A DNA stretch of 64,000 nt from the NCBI RefSeq assembly GCF_027887165.1, contig NC_077230.1, positions 22,699,200 to 22,763,199 of the forward strand. The letters run 5' to 3'. Positions 55,289 through 64,000 of the stretch are shown here, piece after piece. Source of the DNA: Monodelphis domestica. Lineage: Eukaryota; Chordata; Mammalia; Didelphimorphia; Didelphidae. Both the position numbers and the translations under genes were made by a program. The notes beneath the pieces were generated by a model that ran no database searches, was not told where the DNA came from, and was given only the letters and a program-made list of their open reading frames with translations. The first letter of the stretch is position 1. Each line of letters starts with the position of its first letter.

Positions 55289-56235
55289 TGTTATAGACAA
55301 AAGAGTGGTTGCCTTAAACTGTGACCGCGAAAATATGGTTTCAAGATTTGAATTGCCAAAACTGTAAAGATAATTTTTTGTGTCTTGATTTTATATTAAA
55401 AATAAAGTGGTCGCCATGGGAAAAATTCCCAAATATGAAATCCCCAAGTCAGCTGGGTTTTTATGGAGATTTTAATTAATACAAATAAGGAATCAAGGAA
55501 AGGGAGAGAGAGAGTAAGAGGAAATAATGTATGAAGGGCCTAGGCCAAAATGGCCTAGGCCTGAGCCTTAAGAGAGACCAGTCAGTCTTTAATCCACTCA
55601 CCACAAGATTTGTCCCAAGCAAGATTCTAGTGTTCAGAGAGACCCTCCAGAGAACTTAGCTCCACTAAGTTCAGCCACCAAGCCCTCCAATTCAGCTTTG
55701 GCAAGCTGAACTCACTTCAGAGGTCTTTCTGACCTCCTTTTAAAGAGAATTTTCTCCTATGTCACCTCCCCTAAGTTTTCACATCTACCAATCACAGTAG
55801 ACGTTTTCCAAAGGACCGACCATTCTTAATTCACACCTTCTTTAGTTCTCAACTGCTCTGGGTAGACTAAAACTTCACACCTCTTTTGTTAAGTTTGTCC
55901 CTTGCAAGTTTTCAAGTTGCCTGACCTTTTAGTGATTAATTTGACCTTCATAGGTACTTAGCACTCTTTTGTATTAGATCTAAAAATAGACATAGCTTAA
56001 GGGCTTTTGCCTCACTATAAGTATGAGTTAAGTACTTTTCATTGTTCAGTAAGGAGTTTACAACTTTATCTTCCCCTAAAGTATGCTTAAGTATGGGTGG
56101 AGTAATGTTAGAGTTCTCACATTCCTGATCAATTACCTTCATTGTTTAAAATGGGGAATGGTCTTAACCAAATGTTCTAAGGTAGAGTCTGAGAATTTTT
56201 ATCATTCACAAGTCTGAGAAATTTTAAGATTCACA
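55289..56235 (-). mobile_element. solo LTR of an endogenous retrovirus
   Basis: Second copy of the LTR at 5928-6866, in the same orientation, 947 bp. The 4-bp target duplication is AGAG at 55285-55288 and 56236-56239. The TATA-like CTTTAAAAGG (minus strand) lies near 55738. The U3 end carries a small duplication: GTCTGAGAA and ATTCACAA occur twice in 56185-56236. Confidence 0.88.
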
Positions 56236-56489
56236 AGAGGGTTCAAAACCTTAGCACCTCCTTCCAGAACTATTATGATGGTCTCATCACTTACCACTGT
56301 CTGTTTCTCTTCCAAAACAACCTTCCTATGCTCTCAGATTAAGCACTGCTTCTAAAGCAAGGTGAGAAAGGGTATGAGATGATGGAGAATCCTAGATGAC
56401 ATCTAGGTTATGAGTGTGAAGGCCTGGGAGGATAGATAGTGTTACCCTTGAAAGAAATAGAGAAGTTGGGAGTGGGAGAACATTTAAGG

Positions 56490-56886
56490 GACGAGATACT
56501 GGGTTCAGTTTTGACTAAACCAGGTTGAGAAGTAACCAGTAGGTCTGAGTTAAGAGGATGTCTATCCCAAGCATGTGAGGAATTTCCATGGCAGAATGGA
56601 CAGATGAGAACATTTTGTTCCAATGGCTTTGAAGGCGGCCGAAGCTCATGCCTTGGAGCACTTAGACCTTGGCCAGACATCAAGGAAGCCAAGGTCATCC
56701 ACTGCATCCCAGTCCATCACCAGTCATCTTGACTTTTGTTTTACCACTAGACTCTAATGACTCTCAAAGAGAGAGTAAGGCTGATAATTTTGGGCAACTC
56801 TGACTCACTTAAATCCAATTCGTGGCCAAGTCAACTCTTCATTCCATGATTTCACTGTTCTCTTCAAAACAAAGGGCAAAATGAAG
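56490..56886 (+). repeat. ACAACA-ended repeat, long copy
   Basis: AACATTTTGTTCCAATGGC, CATCCACTGCATCCCAGTCC and the 3' AAAACAAAGGGCAAAATG. Confidence 0.7.
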
Positions 56887-58134
56887 TCAAACTAGACTAG
56901 GAGATATTCCCTAAACATACCCCTTCAATTTTCCTACTTCTGTATCTTTGCCCACAATGTTCCCTCTCATGCCAACACAGAACAAGCTCAGAGCAAGAGG
57001 GAACAAACCACTCCTATAAAGAGATGCTTGCATAGACATATGCAAGCCTATAGCTCTCTGACTCTACATTAAATTGTCTGACAGTTTTGTGACCTCTCCC
57101 CTTCCCTATCACTCTTTGTTGAAGAAAGGAGGAAGGTAGCAAATCCAGCAGAAAAAGCTACAAAAGAGCCCAGGACCAAGACTATAGAGCTGATTGCAGT
57201 GCATTTGGGGCAATGTGAAAATTGCAAACTTTGGGCTTATTGGAAGGCAAGGGATTGGGCAGGAAGCACAGAATGAGCTTGGGCTCTATATCCATCAGTG
57301 GTCAGTTTGGGAGACCAGGATACTGCCATCATTCAAGGCTCATTCAGTGGATCCCTCCTAGAATGCAGGACTGTTTAGTCTCAAGCTCTCTGCCAGTGTG
57401 TAAGGGCAGGGGAGGTAAAATACTGCTGCTGCTTCACTTCACAAGAATTCTATATATGAGCTCCATCCATCTTTTGGTACTGGACCAGGTAAAACCTTTT
57501 CCCTACAAAGTCCAACACATAATTGTTGTCAATGGATCATGGCTGTCACAGCTGAAAGAACAAGAGAGAATGAGGGCATAGGTATGCAGCAGGTGAAAAC
57601 AGTTATTATTGAGAGCCACAGCCTGAATTTATATCAGCTGCTGTCCCTACCAATAACACAGCCCATGTCTATGCTTACCAGTATCAACAACTCCTGGGGT
57701 TTCTGGTCTTCTGATGGTCCTTCTTGTTGAGTTTGCCATGACTTATGATAGGACAGTAATAGTGTATGACTATCCAGCTACAGTATTCTTCTCAAACCTT
57801 GTTATTCTGCTCTATAGTATTTGGAACTCCATCATCCAATGACCCTCTGTGTGAATTTGTGTATCTCTTTCTAGAGCAACTTGAGGGTGTTTGTTGAAAG
57901 TGAGGAGGAAACCCTGCTCAAATTGCTAATGATGATACCTTTCTTAAAGCTGAAAAAATCCTTTTTTGGAAGTGCAGCTCTGAGGTTCCACCATTCTCAT
58001 TCTCTACTATCATGGGTAAATCTCTAAGGGAGAAGTCAACATTCCCCGCCTATCCCCCTCAACCCCCTCACCTAGTCAGTCTCTACTTTTCAAAGTTCTA
58101 AGCATTGAAGTCTTATCCTAAGTCTTATCCTGAA
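56887..58134. other. unassigned stretch
   Basis: About 1.2 kb without recognised elements. The frame of 119 codons at 57222-57581 (plus) is not recognisable. Confidence 0.35.
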
Positions 58135-58215
58135 GTCTTATCTTAAAGGTCCAGCTCAAATGCTATCTCCTACAGGAAGCCTTGCAAGCCAGCATCCTCT
58201 GAACTCTGAATGAAA
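58135..58215 (+). repeat. L2-like fragment
   Basis: GGTCCAGCTCAAATGCTATCTCCTACAGGAAGCC. Confidence 0.65.
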
Positions 58216-58396
58216 AGTAGTGCTAGGACAAAATTGGGCAAGGAATTTCCAGAGTTAAAAACAGTTTGTCAATGAAGTGATTAACTCCTACCAGGGGTCC
58301 CCAAACTTTTTTATTGTATTGCTAGTAAAATTATTTAGCATGCATCCCCATTAAATGTATATTTCAGTTATAAGTTATGTACACAGACATATATAT

Positions 58397-59403
58397 TGAA
58401 GATTAAATCTAACTCTCCCCTGATAATAACAATGAAAATACTTAACTCTCCCCTGATTGTGAAGATTAAATTGTAACCCCTATTTTTAGATTGAATCCCC
58501 ATGAGAGAAAAGACACGGTACTTAAAGTTGAGTATGGAGATCTGCCAATTTTTAGATCTAATCACCAAAAGTGCAAACATCCCACTTAATCATGAAGTGG
58601 GAGGTCTGTGACCCATATGTGCAATAGTGGGTGGTAAATCAGAATTGACTGACTGCCTTCTGGGCAGTCCTAGAGCAGAGCATCAACTGTGATTGGCAGA
58701 TGTAAAAATTAGGGGAAGACACAGGAAGTGACACAAGAGAAAATGTCTTTAAAAGGAGCTGTTACTTCCTGTGAGAGGAAGAATTCTTCATTCTCTGATC
58801 TGCTGACTGGACCTGAGACCCTGTTCCTGATGGACTGATATGTGGTGAGTGAAAAGCTGACTCTTAACTGCTGTTTTTCCTCTGAAGAGACTGGCCTCAG
58901 GAAAGACTATCCTCTTGAGAGAGGCTCCCTGTATCCCCAGGCCTTGACTACAAGAGCAGAGGCCCCTCCTGCTAAGAATTAACTCTCCCTACCCAGGAGC
59001 GGGGAGCAAATTAATTAATGTTTAGGCTAGATATCTTACTTATCCTCTCTCTGATTTCTTGCTTCGCTCTTTCTTCATTTTGTAATGAAATTGTAAATAA
59101 AATCTCTTTGGAATTAATTAAATTCCTGGTGACCATGCTCATAAATTATAAGTCCAACCCTTTTAAAAATTAAACCGGGGGCAGCTAGGTAGCTCAGTGG
59201 ATTGAGAGCCAGCCCTAGAGATGGGAGGTCCTAGGTTCAAATCTGGCCTCAGACACTTCCCAGCTGTGTGACCCTGGGCAAGTCACTTGACCCCCATTGC
59301 CTAGCCCTTACCACTCTTCTGCCTTGGAGCCAATACACAGTAATGACTCCAAGACAGAAGGTAAGGGTTTAAAAAAAAAATTAAACCCCTCTTCCCCCTT
59401 ACA
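58397..59403 (+). mobile_element. related LTR carrying a SINE
   Basis: Relative of the LTRs at 5928 and 55289, on the opposite strand. TGTGATTGGCAGATGTAAAAATTAGGGG and the TATA-like CTTTAAAAGGAGCTG (58748) are shared. A poly-A signal AATAAAATCTCTTTGG lies near 59097. Proposed ends TGAAGATT and CCTTACA with the 4-bp duplication ATAT (58393-58396, 59404-59407). A SINE at 59177-59380 is inserted near the right end. Confidence 0.68.
59177..59380 (+). mobile_element. tRNA-derived SINE inside an LTR
   Basis: Near-consensus plus-strand copy. Target duplication AAAATTAAACC on both sides. Confidence 0.94.
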
Positions 59404-59539
59404 ATATTATACACATACATGTATATAGTTTATGTATATTATATATAGCTATATTCAACATTATAAAATGCACAAAACAGAAAATATGCATATGATATAG
59501 AAATGGAAATATATATATAACAAAATTAAGCATGTATAC

Positions 59540-59953
59540 ATTTTTTAATAACCTTTACCTTCTACTGGTTCCAAGGCAGAAGAATGGTAAGGGCTATGCA
59601 ATGGGGGTTAAGTGACTTGCCCAGGGTCACACAACTAGGAAGTGTCTGAGGCCATATTTGAACCTAGGACAGGGTTGGCTAACCTTTTTCCCAGTTTGAG
59701 TGCCCAGAGGGCAAATTCAGCCATCTGTGAGCCCAGGGATTACTGGATAGCTGAGGGAGAAAGTGCTGGCTTTGGGCCACTGGACAGAGGGGTGGGGCAT
59801 GCAGAAAATGTCCTCAGGCCCTGGGAAAATAGGGAATGGAGCAACTCCCTGAGTGCCAGCTCTGCACACATGTCATGGCTTCCCCAATGCTGATATAGGA
59901 CCTCTTGTCTCTAGGCCTGGTTCTCAATTCATTGAGCTACCCAGCTGCTCCCT
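59540..59953 (-). mobile_element. tRNA-derived SINE split by a MITE
   Basis: Minus-strand copy in two parts, 59540-59669 and 59893-59953, joined across the MITE. Confidence 0.92.
59670..59892. mobile_element. hAT-type MITE inside a SINE
   Basis: A 223-bp element with inverted ends CAGGGTTGGCTAACC and (reversed right) CAGCATTGGGGAAGCC. The flanking 8-mers ACCTAGGA and ATATAGGA agree at six of eight positions. The open frame inside is chance. Confidence 0.82.
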
Positions 59954-60200
59954 TTACATGTCTTTTTGTCAAACAATGCTTTCTCTAATGGGGAAAGGGG
60001 ATGGAGGGAATGCATGTTAATATAACACATACATAAATTTAAATGTTTAAAATAAATATTAATATTTAATAGCAATGGTTTTATATGATTTACTACTAAT
60101 AAAATAAAAATGCCAATAACTTGATAGTAGTAAAATAAAATGTTAATAATTTAATAAATAAGATTTAAAATAAAATAAATAAACAACAAAAAATAAATGT
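59954..60200 (+). mobile_element. L1 tail and A/T-rich sequence
   Basis: TCTTTTTGTCAAACAATGCTTTCTCTAATGGGG matches 10168-10202. An A/T-rich run follows to 60200. Confidence 0.65.
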
Positions 60201-61350
60201 AAAGGGTGATATAAAGATAAGTAATATTTTTAAATGATAATTCTCTTTTCTCTTTTAAAAGTCTACTTTTTTTAACCCCAGCCAGGGATCTTAGATTTGT
60301 GTTGTTATTGTAGTGAGTCCAAGGCAAGGGAAGTCAAGGGCACTTAGCTAGGTACCCCATTTGGGAGACCACGAAACTACAGGATCATGTTTGGAAAGAG
60401 AGGAAAGAAGCCAAAGCAAGTGTGGTGGCCAGGAAGAGCAGTTAGGGGTGGAAGTATAAACTCGGGAGGAATAATGAGCTAGAATTAAGAGGCTGTGGTC
60501 AGATGGAAGAAGTTCAGAGGTCTAGAAGTAGAACCCTTGGGCATGCTGGTGAAATCTAGAGGATTATCGTCTGTGTCTGAATGGGGTGGAAGTGAAGGCA
60601 AAGGGATTCAAGGAGGCTGATGACTGGGAGGCCAAAGTGTTTGAGGGAACATATATTGAAGATCCCTTGTATAGAGTTAGGAGGTGGAGGGTAAATATTT
60701 CTGCTCCAAGGCACTGACGTTCTTGAGAAAGGAGGAAGAATTCTCCAGGGGCCTGCCTTGAGGATAGGGATAAAGTGGACCAAGAAAAGAGATTCCAGAG
60801 TGATTATCTGTAAGCAATAGTGGACAACAAGGGGTATGCCCATTCCTCCAGATGTTCCAGCCTGTCTAGAAGTATGAGAGAAGCTATATCCAATCCTGGA
60901 GGGATTCCACAGAGTTGCAGTGTCTTGTTAGGGTTAGGTGGTGGTGGGAAAGAGGGGGAGAGGAATCAGGTCTTCCTTCAGTACTAGAATTTGGAAGGGT
61001 CACTAAAGAAGGAGATCTAACTTAGTAAAGTTTCCTACAATATAACTGAGGTTTGGATGGGGCACAATAGCAAGGGAGGTAGAGCTGGGAGGGGATTTGA
61101 AAGAGAGAGCCCTGAGGTAGATGAGGATGAGAGATGGGTGAAGGGAAGGGGGTTGATTTTCACTTAGACTGGAGATTCTGCACCACCAGGATTGAGTAGG
61201 AATAGATAGGAACTGGCTAGCCATAGAATGGGAATGTTGATTGGAGCTCCCACCCACAAGTGTTTTCTAAATGGCAGAAAGTGGGACCAGTTTTCTTTCA
61301 AGAGCTAGAGAAAAATAAAGACTGAATCAAATGTCAGTGGCCCTTCCTGA
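60201..61350. other. unassigned stretch
   Basis: About 1.1 kb, purine-rich on the plus strand, without recognised elements or frames. Confidence 0.4.
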
Positions 61351-61353
61351 AGA

Positions 61354-61531
61354 TAAATGCAGCTCAATGGATAGAGAGCCCAGTCTGGAGGTCCTGGGTT
61401 CAAATCTTGCCTTAGACACTTCCTATCTATGTGACCCTGGGCACCCTATCTTTTGCCTATCTCCCCTTTTCCCTGGGAACTGATATCTAGTATCTATTCT
61501 AAGACAAAATGCTAGGAGTTTAAAAAAAAAA
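61354..61531 (+). mobile_element. diverged tRNA-derived SINE
   Basis: GCAGCTCAATGGATAGAGAG, GGTCCTGGGTTCAAATCTTG and ATGTGACCCTGGGCA, with a shortened middle. Likely target duplication AAGATAAA on both sides. Confidence 0.85.
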
Positions 61532-62514
61532 AGATAAAGAGTGGGCTCTTATCTACCTCTGGTTCCAGGCTAGTTCCTTGAGCTTGAGCAGAGAGCCCAG
61601 CTTTGTTGGAGCCAAATTTCTACTTGATGTTAGTTAAACTTCCCATTAGATCAAATATGATGCTAACTGTAAAGCACTTAGCATAGTCCTTCGCATATAC
61701 TAAGCTCTAAATAAATGTTTTTCATTATAATTATTGATGGGGGTGGATTCCCCTCCCGTAGAAGTCTGCAAGCAAAGGTGAACTGATCACTGTCAAGTAT
61801 ACGTGTTAATAGTGGGGAATTCTTTGGGGGGATCAGTTGAACCAGAGAGCCATTAAGTTTCCTTCCAACTCTAAATTCTATGAGCCTATGAGTTTCTAGT
61901 ACTAAAAGTGAAGTTCCAGTCCTGAAGAGTCCCAGGTTCCATTTCTAAATGTAGGGAATAAAAGGAATTAATGTGTTCTTCTCAGGGTGGACATCCATCC
62001 CACCCTCAAACCACCACCACCACCACCACCGCCCTAAATAAGCCTATTTAGGCTTACAAAATGACTTCAAGGACATTTTATTATTGCCACAGGCCCAGGG
62101 AGTGGGGAAGCCTCTTATCTCACTTCAAGGATGAAAACCACTAGACTATACTACCTCCTTATCTCCTCATACTTTAAGGAGCCAGAGGAGTCACCCCTCC
62201 CTGCTGGAAGCTTGTGATGAGCTCACACTCTGCATCTTGCTGCTTCCCACCCAGATTGTACATTCAGCCCCCAGACTATGGGGTATCGGACAGAGGGGAG
62301 CCGGGGTCTTATGTCAGGAATCTATATGTTTGCATCTGCACCTCATGAGAAAGATAAAGACTGCTTCTTATGCTATCCACTCTCTGACTCCAGGTTTGTA
62401 ATTGTAATTTGGGAGGGGGGGGTGATCATTTTTTTAATCCACTCATAGAGGTGAAGGAGATCCTGTAAGTAAAAGTTAAAGATAGGCAAGGCTTTGGTTG
62501 GGGGCTAATGAGAT
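61532..62514. other. mostly unassigned stretch
   Basis: A CORE-SINE-like tail at 61650-61730 and a (CCA)n run at 62012-62032. The rest is not recognised. Confidence 0.45.
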
Positions 62515-62760
62515 TCTTTTTTAAATTGCTGCTAGCATTTACATATTGTTTTAAGGTGTTGCACAGCACTTTCCAAATATTATGCCATTTTATTCTCACA
62601 ACAAGGAGGGGGGAGGAGAGGTAGGTTTATCGCCCCCATTTTATAGATGAAGAAACTGCAGCTAAAAGAAGTTGAGCCACTCACACAGCTAGTGAGTGTC
62701 TGAGACTGGATTTGAACTCAGGTCTTCCTGATTCCAAATCCCATGGCTGCCTACCCCCTT
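62515..62760 (-). repeat. MIR-like CORE-SINE, nearly complete
   Basis: GCTAGCATTTACATATTGTTTTAAGGT, CCCATTTTATAGATGAAGAAACTG and GGATTTGAACTCAGGTCTTCCTGA in reverse order. Confidence 0.82.
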
Positions 62761-62994
62761 CCAAAAAAAGACACTGTACTATTGACTTAATGAGTCAGAA
62801 CAGAGCAGCAGTAGACCTCCATATAGTGGATTAGAAGAGTCTAAGAACTTGTACTCCCAGTACAAGACGTGTCCCCCATCTTTATTGATGATGGCAGATT
62901 GGACTCCACAACAGACTACTAGTTTTCCCTGTTCCTTGAGGTCTCTACTGGATTCTAGGTCTCCATACCTAAAAGAGTGGATGGATGTTCAATA

Positions 62995-63185
62995 ATCTTT
63001 GCTTTAGCTTTGTCTGGCATCATGATTGCTTCTCCTGCTTTTTTTACTTTAGCTGCTGCATAATAAATTCTGCTCCAGCCTCGTACCTTTACTCTGTGTG
63101 TGTCACCCTGCCTCAAATGTGTATCTTGTAAACAACATATAGTAGGATTCTGGTTTTTAATGCACCCTGCCTGATACCTCTTTGA
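62995..63185 (-). pseudogene. L1 ORF2 endonuclease fragment
   Basis: The minus-strand translation contains NPTICCLQDTHLRQ, then DTHRVKVRGW and KKAGEAIMMPDK. These match the first third of the L1 ORF2 endonuclease, where E of the usual QETH is D here. The rest of the L1 is absent, so this is an isolated internal piece. It is the only endonuclease sequence recognised in the window. Confidence 0.88.
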
Positions 63186-63214
63186 AAAAAGAATGAATCC
63201 TTTTTTTTTGGTCA

Positions 63215-63475
63215 GACGACCCAAGTTTGAGCATGATTTGACCATTTAGGAGCTCTGTGATCTTGGGCAAGTTGTTTAACAAAATGATCGTCATTTTGTT
63301 CATTTGTAAGATGGGGATCATAATACTCATATTACCTATCCTACATCTTCATGTCAGGAGAAAAGTGCTTTAACAGCAAGCATTAATTAAGTACCTCCTG
63401 GCTTCTGAAGGGCAAGAACTGTCAGTATTATCACAATGTGTAGCACACTATCAGTGTTTAATAAATGCTTGATAC
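63215..63475 (+). repeat. MIR-like CORE-SINE
   Basis: GAGCTCTGTGATCTTGGGCAAGTTG and TTCATTTGTAAGATGGGGATCATAATA, then an L2-like end. Confidence 0.72.
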
Positions 63476-63800
63476 CAGATAGTAGGCACTAGGTCAAGGA
63501 AAACAAAAATGAAATCAGCTCTGACCTCAAGGAATTTATTCTCTGCTGATAGGTCACAACATGCACAGAGATGAATAAAAACAAAGTCCTTCTAGGTTCT
63601 AACAACTTTTGAGGTTAACAACTATTGGACTCAAGAAAGGCTTTCTGGAGGAGATGGTGCCTGAGCTGAGCTTTGAAGGAAGCTAAGGATTCCAGGAAGA
63701 AGAAAGGAGAAGGGAAGGAATTACAGGCATAGGGGACAGCCCATATGAAGCTGTTATTTGAATCTGAAAAACCCAGGGGTGTAATGGTAAATGTTGGACA
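63440..63800 (+). repeat. fragment of long marsupial repeat
   Basis: CTCTGACCTCAAGGAATTTATTCTC, GGAGATGGTGCCTGAGCTGAGCTTTGAAGGAAGC and TTACAGGCATAGGGGACAGCC. Confidence 0.75.
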
Positions 63801-63824
63801 GTAGGCTGTAGGTGGCAGGACACA

Positions 63825-64000
63825 AGGCAAAATTCAAATTTAATATGCAGTATTAACATTTTCTCTATTCCTTTTAAAATCTAGATAATCAAAGCCTGGA
63901 ATTGTAGCATTTACCAATTTCCAGGGCATAAATGAAAGTTTAACAATGGACTGGGAAGCTGGTTCAAGCTGGTTCCAGCACACCCCTGTTCCAGGAAACC
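63825..64000 (-). mobile_element. MITE family A copy, cut by the window edge
   Basis: GCAGTATTAACATTTTCTC, AAATCTAGATAATCAAAGCC and the terminal GCTGGTTCCAGCACACCCCTG. Confidence 0.65.

Overview
The window is marsupial nuclear DNA, most likely from a gene desert or a long intron. The host call rests on the repeats. Seventeen copies of a roughly 200-bp tRNA-derived SINE carry perfect A- and B-box motifs and an RTE-like tail. L1 3' ends are of the marsupial type. There are Mar1-like and MIR-like CORE-SINEs, hAT-type MITEs and solo endogenous-retrovirus LTRs. I cannot tell American from Australian lineages. No intact host protein-coding gene or exon could be supported.

Layout. 1-3990: an old L1 3' end split by a CpG-rich, 5'-truncated non-LTR retrotransposon (343-2831, minus strand) that still carries a nearly complete reverse transcriptase frame, followed by an oppositely oriented L1 3' end. 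4.3-11 kb: L1 fragments, a SINE, a solo LTR with a 4-bp target duplication (5928-6866) and an inverted L1 pair. 11-17 kb: SINEs, MIR copies, a hAT MITE (13204-13521) and an unrepeated block at 12.4-12.85 kb. 17.1-17.85 kb: an unrepeated AT-rich block next to a CpG-island-like stretch, the best candidate regulatory DNA here. 18.53-18.79 kb: a 7SL RNA pseudogene containing both the Alu and S domains. 19-31 kb: dense SINE and MIR cover, a 350-bp pyrimidine microsatellite at 26.8 kb, an unrepeated block at 28.1-28.57 kb and nested MITEs. 31-38 kb: an 856-bp LTR (33349-34204), a 450-bp GATA/GGCA/GGTA microsatellite, a remnant of a LINE ORF1 (RRM-type) frame at 36.1-36.44 kb and a diverged local duplication. 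38-53 kb: young L1 3' ends with clear target duplications, nested SINEs and further unrepeated blocks at 42.6 and 49 kb. 53-64 kb: two more LTRs (one carrying a SINE), a SINE split by a MITE, MIR copies and an L1 endonuclease fragment.

The coding-like sequence I recognise is retroelement-derived and broken. The rest is read as relics of transposition, with a few unrepeated blocks proposed as conserved regulatory elements. That last point is inference and needs an alignment. No new gene system was found. The most notable items are the CpG-rich LINE, the 7SL pseudogene, the related LTRs with matching 4-bp duplications, the MITE family and the CpG-island-like block.
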